DNA from: F1-120-MAGs238 sp964484185
GTDB lineage: Bacteria > Planctomycetota > Phycisphaerae > Phycisphaerales > UBA1924
Assembly: GCA_964484185.1 (NCBI GenBank)
Contig: CAZAEQ010000019.1
Location: 16,443-80,442 of the forward strand
DNA: 64,000 nucleotides
Direction of reading: 5' to 3'
This document shows, piece by piece, positions 16,386 through 24,533 of the stretch. Every line of letters begins with the position of its first letter. Position 1 is the stretch's first letter. The translations under genes and the position numbers were made by a program. A model generated the notes under the pieces. It worked only from the letters and a program-made list of their open reading frames with translations, did no database searches and had not been told where the DNA came from.

Positions 16386-17956
16386 TTGAGCTTCTCAACC
16401 TTGATTTCAAGTCGTCCCAGCAGCGGCACCAAGTTCATCATGGAGTTATTGAGTTCTCCATCTTCAAGCGCTGTCACGCTCACTGCGATATGCGTGGCAT
16501 CAAATCCCTGGCGTGTTCCGGGCAGCGTTGAGTCCAGGTCCACCCAGCGCATTTTGCCATCAAACTCGACCAGTGCCTGGGTCCACATGTGGTAGCCAAA
16601 AATTCCCTTTTCGCCCGCGAATTGATCTGCATAAATCAGGCCACTGGCAACCCGCGATGGAATGCCATCTGCACGCAGCAGCGCTGCCAGGAGGACGCCG
16701 TGCTCCGAGCAGTCACCGGTGCCGGTTTTGGCGACCTCAGCTGCACCTGCAAAGCCCTTGCCCAGTTCTTTATGCGAAATGTGCTTATATACAAACCGCC
16801 GCAGCAATTCAGCCCGTTCGCGCGGCAGCAACGTGCCTTTGTTATTAAGAGCCTTTTCGGTCAGTGCTTTGATCATCGGATCGTTTGTTGAGATCATCGC
16901 AGAGTGGCCCAGGAACTTTGGGTTCTTTGTGTCTTCCGCGCTTGCTTCAACAAAGGTGTCGGAGCTTGCGATAAGTCGGCCGCTTTTGCTGTCTATTTTC
17001 TCAAATACCTGGCCGCCTGCGCTCGGTAATACGGGCATTTCGCCTTCGCTCACGGATAGCAGATATGTGGCGTTGTTCAGTTGTCGCGGCGAGGGAATAG
17101 TTCTATCGGGCTTCACAAAAAGCTGGACCATCATTTCCGGCGCAACAAACACGCGATCGACAACAGTGCCATCTGTTCGCACCATTTTCATTGAGATACC
17201 GCCCAGGCTGATATCGCTCTGCAACATCTCAAGGTTCGCATCAAGATACTCGGTTCCGGCGACGCTGACGCCACTTCCAGTCTTGGTCAACACTGCCCAG
17301 ACCGAGGCTTCGACCATTTTGTCGCCTATCGAAATCTGCTTCTTTCCCTTCGCCTCGTGTTCAACAGTGACGATGTCCATGCCTGAGCTTGGATCGATGG
17401 TGACAACTGAGAATTTCTGTTCGCCTGCGCGGATCTTTTCTTTTACGACCCGCGCCAACTTTGCTGGACTCAGCCAGTCACCTTTTGGAAAGGGCTGCTT
17501 GCTGGTTGTCGAGTTGTCTTTCCCATCAGCCGATGCTGTGGTGGTTGTAATAGTGACCTCATCTGCGCCAAATGAGTATTCCTCTGTCACAGGGGCCGCC
17601 GCCATTTCGCGGTAGACCTTCATTCGCAATGGCTTACCTTCCATAGATTCAGCAAAGAGTGTTGCCATCCGCACTTTGATTGCGGTGTCGCCGCGACCAA
17701 CTGAAAATTCCATGAGCGATTCAGTTTCAATCGTTCCATTGCTCGTTGTTTCGCTCTGCTTGCTCCAGCCAGCGCGCTGGTTGAAGAGTTCGACGGCGAA
17801 CCAATCGATTTTTACAACTGGTCCTGCGATCGCGGGAGCGGGTGTCGCCTGGGGGGCGGTGGGGGCGCTGGCCTGGAACCCGAGGGCCGAACCGGCGAAA
17901 ACCGCCGCGGTAAGAGCGAATTGTGTGACAAACCGAGAAACGAGCTTCTGTGACAT
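16382..17956 (-). CDS. Exported transglutaminase-like domain protein
   Basis: Papain-like transglutaminase-fold protein; activity could be peptidase or crosslinking. 524 residues from the ATG at 17956, which has a GGAGG Shine-Dalgarno seven bases upstream; that is why the longer MGTRTEAF start is rejected. The signal peptide MSQKLVSRFVTQFALTAAVF... is followed by an Ala/Pro-rich linker. The catalytic triad is clear: Cys in GTGDCSEHGVLLAALLRA (about residue 418), His in GYHMWTQALVEF, and Asp in RWVDLDSTLPG. The N-terminal 340 residues form a beta-rich domain of unknown role. The stop overlaps nnrD (ATGA). A planctomycete-style exported protein; its substrate is unknown. Confidence 0.88.
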   Translation of the reverse strand: MSQKLVSRFVTQFALTAAVFAGSALGFQASAPTAPQATPAPAIAGPVVKIDWFAVELFNQRAGWSKQSETTSNGTIETESLMEFSVGRGDTAIKVRMATLFAESMEGKPLRMKVYREMAAAPVTEEYSFGADEVTITTTTASADGKDNSTTSKQPFPKGDWLSPAKLARVVKEKIRAGEQKFSVVTIDPSSGMDIVTVEHEAKGKKQISIGDKMVEASVWAVLTKTGSGVSVAGTEYLDANLEMLQSDISLGGISMKMVRTDGTVVDRVFVAPEMMVQLFVKPDRTIPSPRQLNNATYLLSVSEGEMPVLPSAGGQVFEKIDSKSGRLIASSDTFVEASAEDTKNPKFLGHSAMISTNDPMIKALTEKALNNKGTLLPRERAELLRRFVYKHISHKELGKGFAGAAEVAKTGTGDCSEHGVLLAALLRADGIPSRVASGLIYADQFAGEKGIFGYHMWTQALVEFDGKMRWVDLDSTLPGTRQGFDATHIAVSVTALEDGELNNSMMNLVPLLGRLEIKVEKLK

Positions 17957-18032
17957 AAAGGCCTCCGTGCGCGTGCCCATTACATTAGGGGTCTATCAAC
18001 TCTGCCGCGAAGCCCTTTCCTACGCTACGGCC

Positions 18033-18944
18033 ATGCAATCTGCGGCGTACTCATGGCGACTTCTTCGAGCAGGCGAATTCCGCCTTGATGGCGGCTCGAT
18101 GTTCGGTCTTATCCCTCGCACCGTCTGGACGAAGTCGGTCCCGATTGATGAACTGGGTCGAATCACGGTGCAGCACAATGTACTGCTGCTGGAGCGATCA
18201 GGCTCTGGTGATGGTCCAAAGCTCATAGTGCTGGAAACCGGCAGCGGCGACAAACTTGATCCCAAGTTCCGCAATCTTTTCTCCATGGAGAATCGCTCGC
18301 TGCTTGACGCGCTGCACGAAGTTGATTGCCCGCTGAACGATGTCGGACTGGTCACATGCACGCACTTGCACTTTGACCACGCGGGTGGACTGACGCGATC
18401 TTCGCCAGCTGGCCCAGTTGCAACGTTCCCCAACGCTCGCGTTGTCGTCCAGGCGAAAGAACTCTCTGATGCCCGCGCTGGTCGCAGTGTCATGACCAAG
18501 ACTTACTTCAAAGAGAACTACGACCCGCTCCAGGATCATCTTCACATCGTCGATTCTCCTCGTCCGTTCCCTGTAGGAATAATCCCCGATCGCAATGCAA
18601 CACCGATCGGCGATGTTTCAGTTCGCGAGACTTTTATCGCCCCTGGACTCAGCGTCTTCCTCTGCCCGGGACATACCTGGGGTCAGCAGGCGATGAAGTT
18701 TACAGATGACAAGGGCCGCACTGTCGTTTTTGTACCAGATGTCATGCCTACGGCAGCACATGTGGGCCAAACCTATAGCCTCGCCTATGACGTCGAACCG
18801 TACACGACACTGCTCTCCAAGACCTGGTTTCTTGCCGAGGCTGCCCGGCACGACTGGCTGCTGGTACTGGATCATGAGCCGGGAAACCCCCTCTTTCGAG
18901 TTCGCCCGGATGATAAAGGCTGGTACAAGCTGCAGCCGGAATAG
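18033..18944 (+). CDS. MBL-fold metallo-hydrolase
   Basis: Metallo-beta-lactamase fold hydrolase. 303 residues starting at ATG 18033 (MQSAAYSWRLLRAGEFRLDGG); the open frame continues upstream through the antisense of another gene, so that extension is not credible. The metal motif HxHxDH is exact in CTHLHFDHAGGLTRSS (about residues 107-122), with the next His in LCPGHTWGQQA and an Asp in VFVPDVMPTAAHVG; a last His lies in LVLDHEPGNP. Such proteins range from lactonases to general hydrolases, and the MFGLIPRTVW start resembles N-acyl homoserine lactonase-like members, but the substrate cannot be set. No obvious Shine-Dalgarno. The hotdog protein gene follows 48 bases later. Confidence 0.86.
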   Translation: MQSAAYSWRLLRAGEFRLDGGSMFGLIPRTVWTKSVPIDELGRITVQHNVLLLERSGSGDGPKLIVLETGSGDKLDPKFRNLFSMENRSLLDALHEVDCPLNDVGLVTCTHLHFDHAGGLTRSSPAGPVATFPNARVVVQAKELSDARAGRSVMTKTYFKENYDPLQDHLHIVDSPRPFPVGIIPDRNATPIGDVSVRETFIAPGLSVFLCPGHTWGQQAMKFTDDKGRTVVFVPDVMPTAAHVGQTYSLAYDVEPYTTLLSKTWFLAEAARHDWLLVLDHEPGNPLFRVRPDDKGWYKLQPE

Positions 18945-18992
18945 ACTACAGTCCCTGAGAAGGCAAGAAGGCGAATCGCGATAGGAAATGTA

Positions 18993-19652
18993 TTGAGCAC
19001 TACCGCAGACAACACGGCCCAACCAGGTGCATCGCTGCCGTCAGATTCGCCGCGCATGCTCACTGTCAAGCCAACGCTGTTTGATCGCCTTGATCGGTGG
19101 TTCAGTAAGCTGTCTGCTCGCAGCCCATTCTGGCAACGCATCGCCAGTTTCATTTTCATGCCATACTCCTTTAAGAGCGGCATTCAAATGAAACGCCTGG
19201 GCGAGAATTCCTTCTTTGCCGTCCTTCCTTTTAAGCGCATCAATAAGAACTGGTACAACGCCATGGCCGGGGCGGCCCTGCTCGGTAATGCGGAGATTGC
19301 TGGCGGCATGTACGTCTTTGACCTCGCTGGCGGCGACTACACCGTGGTCTGCAAGAACCTGGAATTCAAGTTCCTCCGCCCATGCTTTGGCGATGCCATT
19401 TACAAGATCACGCCACGCGAAGATCTCATGGCGTTCATCAAGTCCGGTGATGAGTTCAACATCACGCTCGACATGGAAATTGTCCAGGCCCCGATCGTGC
19501 CGGAAAAGGCTAAATCCGCGGCAGGGAAGGTCCTTCCCAAGGCAGTGGGAGAGAAGGTCGCTGGCAAGGAACGTCGCGTCGGCAAATGTGTTGTCACGTT
19601 CCACGTGACGCCAAAGTCACATCAGCTCGCTAAAGGCCGCCGCATTCGCTGA
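18993..19652 (+). CDS. DUF4442-type hotdog-fold protein (acyl-CoA thioesterase-like)
   Basis: Probable hotdog-fold protein of the DUF4442 group, related to acyl-CoA thioesterases; no enzyme activity is proved. 219 residues from a TTG at 18993, with AGGAA upstream. The core block is SFKSGIQMKRLGENSFF, then VLPFKRINKNWYNAMAGAAL with the central helix region LLGNAEIAGGMYVF, corresponding to the usual IPFNRLNRNHVGTMFGGALAALAE-like pattern. The C-terminal 30 residues are lysine/arginine-rich (KSHQLAKGRRIR). The position between an MBL hydrolase and an unknown membrane protein suggests a metabolic cassette, but no pathway can be assigned. Confidence 0.7.
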   Translation: MSTTADNTAQPGASLPSDSPRMLTVKPTLFDRLDRWFSKLSARSPFWQRIASFIFMPYSFKSGIQMKRLGENSFFAVLPFKRINKNWYNAMAGAALLGNAEIAGGMYVFDLAGGDYTVVCKNLEFKFLRPCFGDAIYKITPREDLMAFIKSGDEFNITLDMEIVQAPIVPEKAKSAAGKVLPKAVGEKVAGKERRVGKCVVTFHVTPKSHQLAKGRRIR

Positions 19653-19702
19653 TTTCACTCGCGCGCTTTCCCTGTCCATATTGACGCGCCCATAATGATG
19701 CC

Positions 19703-20920
19703 TTGTCCAACGAGCCCCTCAAACCCGCTTCTGCCATCGGCCGCGCCTTTTACCTGGCCAGTTCCTGGACCTGGTGCATCGGCATGTTTTTGCCGTTGGT
19801 GCTTATCCGAGATTTTGGTCCTTGGGCGTGGCTTGTCTTTGCAGCGCCAAATGTCATCGGGGCGGCGGCGATGGGCTGGATTCTGCATCGGCCCGGCGCA
19901 AGCGAATCGATCATTGCTGCCCACCGGCCTGCGATGCGGTTGTTTTCGCTGATCACGGTTGCGTTTCACGCGGCGTTCTTCGTGCTTGTGCTCGCACCGA
20001 TGACCAGGTTCTTTGATCTGCCGCCTTGGGTTTTGTTTCTCCCTGCGATCCTCTTCGTCGTTTCCCGCGGCATCGGCGGCGTCATTTCCTCGATTCTCGT
20101 CTACATCGTCAGCGTTGTTGCGATGCTTAACTTGATTGATGGTGGTGCGATCGCCCGGGCCCAGTCGGTATTGCCAACGCCGATAGTTCCCGCCGCCGAT
20201 TTGCTCTTTATGCTACCGATCTGCACATTTGGATTTCTGCTCTGTCCATACCTGGACCTCACGTTTCACAGAGCCCGCCGCCAAACAACGACATCTGGCG
20301 CCAAACTCGCTTTTACGCTCGGCTTCGGGGTTCTGTTCCTGCTCATGATCGCTGCTACGCCCCTGTACGGCCCGCTCTTCTGGAACGAATCAACTCGCGC
20401 CGAAGCAGTTCTGGCGGCAATGGCTCCATGGGTCTGGATTCACATCGCCTCGCAGCTCTTCTTCACGTGCGGCATTCACAGCGCCGAATGTGGTGAAGAT
20501 GACCAGGTCACAGGCAAGCTCAAACCCAATCTCTGGTCGCGCATCTGCATGTTGCTCTTGCCGCTTGCACTTCTAGTCGCCTGGCTCGGCAGTGAGTATC
20601 TTCCCGATGCTCCACTCCTGGCAACATCGTCTAACACCGCACTCATCTGGTACCGGTTTTTTCTGTCGGCATATGGACTGCTCTTGCCTGCGTATGTGTG
20701 GATATGCATGATTCCACGCCGCGGGGAGAAGACCGCAAACCCAACGACTCGACACATAGCTATCTGGCTACTTGCATGTCTCGGGGCGTCGCCGTTCTAC
20801 TGGTTCGGATTTATGGAGCGACAGACTGTCTGGCTTATCCCCGGCCTTGCCATTGTCCTTGCCTCGCGTGCGCTCATTCCCTGGCGAGTGCTGCCAGCAC
20901 GGCCGCTGCGGTCTGCCTGA
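19703..20920 (+). CDS. Multi-pass hypothetical membrane protein
   Basis: 405 residues with about eleven or twelve hydrophobic segments spread along the length. The N-terminus SASIGRAFYLASSWTWCIGMFLP-like segment, GWILHRPG and the internal FTCGIHSAECGEDDQV are notable, but I do not recognise a transporter signature. The segment lengths and the absence of large soluble loops suggest a carrier or an enzyme working on lipids or glycans. The start is a TTG at 19703 after a short gap; no Shine-Dalgarno was found and another start may exist. The last 47 bases overlap the 3' end of the convergent queG gene. Function unknown. Confidence 0.75.
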   Translation: MSNEPLKPASAIGRAFYLASSWTWCIGMFLPLVLIRDFGPWAWLVFAAPNVIGAAAMGWILHRPGASESIIAAHRPAMRLFSLITVAFHAAFFVLVLAPMTRFFDLPPWVLFLPAILFVVSRGIGGVISSILVYIVSVVAMLNLIDGGAIARAQSVLPTPIVPAADLLFMLPICTFGFLLCPYLDLTFHRARRQTTTSGAKLAFTLGFGVLFLLMIAATPLYGPLFWNESTRAEAVLAAMAPWVWIHIASQLFFTCGIHSAECGEDDQVTGKLKPNLWSRICMLLLPLALLVAWLGSEYLPDAPLLATSSNTALIWYRFFLSAYGLLLPAYVWICMIPRRGEKTANPTTRHIAIWLLACLGASPFYWFGFMERQTVWLIPGLAIVLASRALIPWRVLPARPLRSA

Positions 20921-22028
20921 TTGTGTCAGTCTCGCGAGAATCGATCGCCAATTCCTGAATTCTCGCCAGCAATCCGGTGTTGGCTTGCTTTGCCAATGAA
21001 TTCCCTGCCGCGATGAGTGCATTGCGTTTCATGGTCTCAAGCGGCGCCCGCTTCATCGGCGATGTTTTGAATGCCTCGCGCCGATCATCTTCTTTCCAGT
21101 TCAGGACTTCAAGCAACGGAAATCCGCTTCGCCTCACCGCATACGCGGGTTGCACGGCGGCTCCCTCTTCAACTTCAAGTTCTCGCGGCGCGGCGGTGCC
21201 CCAATCTCCCGGCTGCGGCGGCTGATATCCGACTCTCAACTCCGGCATCGCCGCACTGATGCTCCGGGCTGAGTTATGCGGACAGACCTCCTGGCACACA
21301 TCGCACCCAAACAACCAGTCGCCCATCGCCGCGTGCAGTTCCGGCTTCACTTCGCCGCGATGCTCGATTGTCAGATAGGAAATGCACTTGCTTCCATCCA
21401 CGCTGTAAGGCGTGATCGCTTTGGTCGGGCATGCATCAATGCATCGAGTACAGGTCCCGCAATGATCTGAAACAACCGCTTCCGGCGACTCTTCAAGTTC
21501 AACAGTTGTCAGGATTGATCCAATGACAAAATAACTTCCACGCTCCGGATGTATCAGCAGGGTGTTTTTCGCAATCCACCCCAGGCCCGCTCGGGCGGCG
21601 TACTCCCGTTCTAGCAGTGGGGCGGTGTCAACACACGTTCGAAACTTGTGCCCTGGAAAATCTGGGCGCAGTGCATCTGCCACATTGTGCAGCCGCCGTT
21701 TCACAAAATCGTGGTAGTCTCGTCCTCGGGCATATCGGGCCACCCGACCGCGTCCCGCCTCGTCCTTCTCCCTCGCCCCGCCGCGCACGGCGTATTGGTC
21801 CGCAACCAGAATCAAACTCACAGCACCGGCCAACAGGCGCTCCGGGTCAAGGCGATCCGCCACCTGCTCCTGCAGATAGTCCATGTCGCCATGCTTCCCC
21901 GCCGCAAGCCATTCCAGCAACTCGCGAGCGCGCACCGTGGGCGTACAGCGGGCAAAGCCCACATCCGCGAAACCTTCACGTTTCGCCAGTTCCCGAATTC
22001 GATCTTCAAGACTTCCCACTCGATGCAA
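20874..22028 (-). CDS. queG: Epoxyqueuosine reductase
   Basis: Reduces epoxyqueuosine to queuosine in tRNA, a cobalamin- and Fe4S4-dependent step. 384 residues, the normal length. Features: N-terminal GFADVGFARCTPTVRARELLEWL, WLAAGKHGDMDYL, then the catalytic region FRTCVDTAPLLEREYAARAGLG with the catalytic-type Asp, KNTLLIHPERGSYFVIGSIL; two ferredoxin-type cluster motifs C-x2-C-x2-C-x3-CP in CGTCTRCIDACPTKAI and CDVCQEVCPHN. A C-terminal HEAT-like helical part follows (LETMKRNALIAAGNS). A TTG at 22028 is the likely start, with GAGGT upstream; a GTG three codons later is an alternative. The 3' end overlaps the convergent membrane-protein gene by 47 bases. Confidence 0.95.
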   Translation of the reverse strand: MHRVGSLEDRIRELAKREGFADVGFARCTPTVRARELLEWLAAGKHGDMDYLQEQVADRLDPERLLAGAVSLILVADQYAVRGGAREKDEAGRGRVARYARGRDYHDFVKRRLHNVADALRPDFPGHKFRTCVDTAPLLEREYAARAGLGWIAKNTLLIHPERGSYFVIGSILTTVELEESPEAVVSDHCGTCTRCIDACPTKAITPYSVDGSKCISYLTIEHRGEVKPELHAAMGDWLFGCDVCQEVCPHNSARSISAAMPELRVGYQPPQPGDWGTAAPRELEVEEGAAVQPAYAVRRSGFPLLEVLNWKEDDRREAFKTSPMKRAPLETMKRNALIAAGNSLAKQANTGLLARIQELAIDSRETDTIRQTAAAVLAALARE

Positions 22029-22063
22029 TGGTATTGACCTCTGAGCCCCCCAACACTTCCGCC

Positions 22064-22333
22064 ATGCAGCGGCGTCAGATTACCTACACAGGCCGAGTTC
22101 AGGGAGTTGGCTTCCGTGCTACTGCGCGCACCATCGCCCGCGACCATCCAATCACCGGCTGGGTCAAGAACGAAGACAACGGGTCAGTACTGCTTGAAGT
22201 TCAGGGCGAATCCGCCGCCATCGAGGCCTTTCTTTCGCACATTCGTGAGTCGCTCCAGCGATTCATCAAGACCGAAAACCAGGTTGATCTCGCACCACAA
22301 CTCGACGAAGTCGAATTCTCAATAAGACGCTAA
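22064..22333 (+). CDS. acyP: Acylphosphatase
   Basis: Small cytosolic enzyme that hydrolyses the carboxyl-phosphate bond of acyl phosphates. 89 residues, the family size. The two signatures are present: GRVQGVGFRATA near residue 10 with the catalytic Arg, and GWVKNEDNGSVLLEVQG near residue 34 with the catalytic Asn (GWVKNxxDGSV-like). Start ATG at 22064; the long open frame upstream is antisense to queG and is not used. It is divergent from queG by about 35 bases and precedes the HAD gene by 18 bases, so the two phosphatases may share a transcript. Confidence 0.92.
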   Translation: MQRRQITYTGRVQGVGFRATARTIARDHPITGWVKNEDNGSVLLEVQGESAAIEAFLSHIRESLQRFIKTENQVDLAPQLDEVEFSIRR

Positions 22334-22351
22334 CCACCCCTAAGGACCTCC

Positions 22352-23044
22352 ATGCTCATTCTCTGGGATATCGATGGCACAATGCTCGTCACGCAGCGCA
22401 GCGGCATGGCCGCCATGCGTTCTGCGGGTCAGGACCTTTTTTCCCCAAACTTCAAAGTCGAAGGCGTCGATTACGCTGGCCGACTCGACCCGCTGATTAT
22501 CGAAGAGCTCTTCCGCCTCAACGATGTCCCGTTCACACCCGAGAACCTGCTCGCGATCAAACTTGGGTATCAGGAGCACCTCGCCAGGCTCGTCGCTCAA
22601 CCTGGTCGCGCTTCATCGCTTCCAGGTGTTCCCGCACTTCTCAATTCTCTGGCCCAAAACACTTCGCTCACGCAAGGTCTCCTCACCGGCAATTGGGAAA
22701 CTTCTGGCTTGCTCAAACTCCGCGCTGCGGGGATTGACCACTCCCACTTCAAAATCCGCGTTTGGGGTGATGAATCTCCTCACTCGCCGCCGAAGCGCGA
22801 ACATCTTCCACGCGTCGCCATGGACCGATTGAACTCAATCCGCGGCGATGCCATCGATCCATCAAAGGTCACGATCATCGGCGACACCCCTAACGATGTT
22901 CACTGTGCCAAGGTCCATGGATGCCGCTCACTCGGCGTCGCAACCGGAATATTCTCGGTCGCCGACCTGACGAGCGCGGGCGCAACTTACGCCGTCAAAG
23001 ACCTCTCCGATGTCGATTCAATCTATCGCTGGCTTGTCGATTAA
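22352..23044 (+). CDS. HAD-superfamily phosphatase
   Basis: Haloacid-dehalogenase phosphatase, possibly phosphoglycolate phosphatase-like, substrate unknown. 230 residues. HAD motif I is ILWDIDGTMLVT at residues 3-14 (nucleophile D6 and D8), motif II is GLLTGNW near residue 112, motif III is the lysine in PPKREHLPR, and motif IV is IIGDTPNDVHCAKVHG near 170. The helical cap (about 20-90) carries ELFRLNDVPFTPENL. Starts at ATG 22352 with AAGGACC upstream. acyP precedes it closely. The conserved hypothetical gene at 23152 follows after about 100 bases. Confidence 0.9.
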   Translation: MLILWDIDGTMLVTQRSGMAAMRSAGQDLFSPNFKVEGVDYAGRLDPLIIEELFRLNDVPFTPENLLAIKLGYQEHLARLVAQPGRASSLPGVPALLNSLAQNTSLTQGLLTGNWETSGLLKLRAAGIDHSHFKIRVWGDESPHSPPKREHLPRVAMDRLNSIRGDAIDPSKVTIIGDTPNDVHCAKVHGCRSLGVATGIFSVADLTSAGATYAVKDLSDVDSIYRWLVD

Positions 23045-23151
23045 CGCCCTTTCTCGCGGCTTCTCAGTTTGGTTATCGCAACCGACAATTCCAAAAACCG
23101 CCGGAGTCATTCACCGCGCTCCCCTACACTTCTCCTCTAGAAAGGCGGGTC

Positions 23152-23907
23152 ATGTCCGAGTCTTACCGAGCTTTGTGCAGCGACTTCTACGTCAATCAGA
23201 AGCTCCAGGTAAAACTGGATCTTCCGAGAGACCGCGGCACCCTCCTTGAGATGTTCGAACGTGTCCGCAAGCAGTTCCCCGCAATGGCTACTTTCCGCCG
23301 TTATAAGGAAGAACTCGCTCTGGAGTCGCCACAGTCCGATGCGCCGCACCGCTGGCTCGCCGTCCGCGGCAACAACATCCGCACAGGCTCAGTCAACGCC
23401 GCCAGCTTCGAAGAGTGCTACCGCCTTCACCGCGCCATTCTTGAACTCGCCCCCATGTACCTCACGATCAGCCCGCTCGATGTCGATTGCATCGAGTTGC
23501 TCTTCGGTTTTGATTTGATTGCTTCCGGCAGTCACGATCAGATCGTCTATGAGGCTCTTTACGCGGGTTCACCGCTGGCCAATCTTCTCGATGTGGAAGG
23601 AACCCGCCCGATCGATTGTCAGCCTGTCATGGCCATCGCCATTCCGCAGAAGGCTGGCCGCGAAATTGAGGCGTTTTTCGAGGTGAAAACCCGCTCGCGC
23701 CATGCTGCGGTCTCTCCCGAAGGCGACTCGCCGGACCCGATCAGCGTCTACCTCACGCTTCGTCGGTTTGGCTCTGTCAACGACATTAAAGACCTCAACA
23801 CCATATTCAATGACCTCGCCCGCATCGGTGAAGAACTCATCGATACGCGGGTTATTCCGCGATTGCTCGTGCCGCTACGCAACGCGATTACGCCCTACAA
23901 CCACTAA
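23152..23907 (+). CDS. Conserved hypothetical protein
   Basis: Not recognised. 251 residues from the ATG at 23152, with an AAAGGCGGG Shine-Dalgarno two bases upstream; the longer open frame is not supported. Soluble, no signal or membrane segment. It reads as alpha/beta: SESYRALCSDFYVNQKLQVK, RKQFPAMATFRRYKEEL, RWLAVRGNNIRTGSVNAAS, APMYLTISPLDVDCIELLFGF, FEVKTRSRHAA, then SVYLTLRRFG and a helical end. No catalytic motif is evident. Base use is like its neighbours. It sits between the HAD gene and a small membrane gene on the same strand; a functional link cannot be claimed. Confidence 0.8.
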   Translation: MSESYRALCSDFYVNQKLQVKLDLPRDRGTLLEMFERVRKQFPAMATFRRYKEELALESPQSDAPHRWLAVRGNNIRTGSVNAASFEECYRLHRAILELAPMYLTISPLDVDCIELLFGFDLIASGSHDQIVYEALYAGSPLANLLDVEGTRPIDCQPVMAIAIPQKAGREIEAFFEVKTRSRHAAVSPEGDSPDPISVYLTLRRFGSVNDIKDLNTIFNDLARIGEELIDTRVIPRLLVPLRNAITPYNH

Positions 23908-23965
23908 TTGCATTTTCGTGGCGGCACTGGCAACCTGTAGCCTTGCGCACCTGTATCATTTGCAC

Positions 23966-24292
23966 TTGAACAGTCTCTTCTCGATTATCCCATCGCTCCT
24001 GCTTACGCAAGCAACAAACGCACGCGAACGCGTCGTGGTGGTCACCGGCATCCTTATCGCACTTTGCCTCGTGGGCGGCACCGCAATACTGCTACTTCGC
24101 CGCCGCCTGTTTCAAAAAGAAAATGATGATGCGGTCGCTGGCTCTCTCTTTGAACAACTCCGCGGTATGCGCGACCGCGGTGAAATCTCCTCCGAAGAAT
24201 TTGAGCAAACTCGCCAGTCGATGATCCGCCGCGTCAAAGAGAAATCAAACGCGGTTCCAACCGCAACTTCATCAAAGAAACCCGGAAAATAA
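23966..24292 (+). CDS. Small exported protein with membrane segment and SHOCT-like tail
   Basis: About 108 residues. A leader-like hydrophobic segment (LFSIIPSLLLTQA) is followed by one clear membrane helix (VVVVTGILIALCLVGGTAILLL) and a basic cytoplasmic stop (RRRLFQ). The tail LRGMRDRGEISSEEFEQTRQSM ends with the short helix pair L-x-x-L/M-R-D-x-G-x-I-x-x-E-E-F that marks SHOCT domains, often attached to other domains. The start is uncertain: TTG at 23966 is chosen, with an in-frame GTG at 23918 as alternative; neither has a good Shine-Dalgarno. The open frame upstream overlaps the previous gene. Function unknown. Confidence 0.6.
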   Translation: MNSLFSIIPSLLLTQATNARERVVVVTGILIALCLVGGTAILLLRRRLFQKENDDAVAGSLFEQLRGMRDRGEISSEEFEQTRQSMIRRVKEKSNAVPTATSSKKPGK

Positions 24293-24533
24293 TAACGTCC
24301 GAGAACCGCACTTGCTCCTGTTGCCGCTTTGTTCGCCTTTTCCGAGTGAATGCACGCCGTTTGTGCCGAACCGCCGCGGAACCTTCACTCTCCTTGCTCG
24401 GTCCCTGTAGAGATATGTCCTTACACAACCGATATTCTCTGGCACGCGCAAAATGGTGTGGAGCATTTCCCGCCAACGTGCTATGTTCTGCTGTAGTAAT
24501 CTCAGGATTCCTTCAGCACTGATCGAGGATCGC

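Noticed and set aside
16662..17615. 317-residue plus-strand frame inside the transglutaminase gene
   Set aside because: Antisense to a clear catalytic-triad protein; composition is Ser/Arg-rich noise.
17676..18032. N-terminal extension of the MBL hydrolase
   Set aside because: It is antisense to the signal-peptide region of the transglutaminase gene and has no relation to the MBL fold; ATG 18033 fits the family start.
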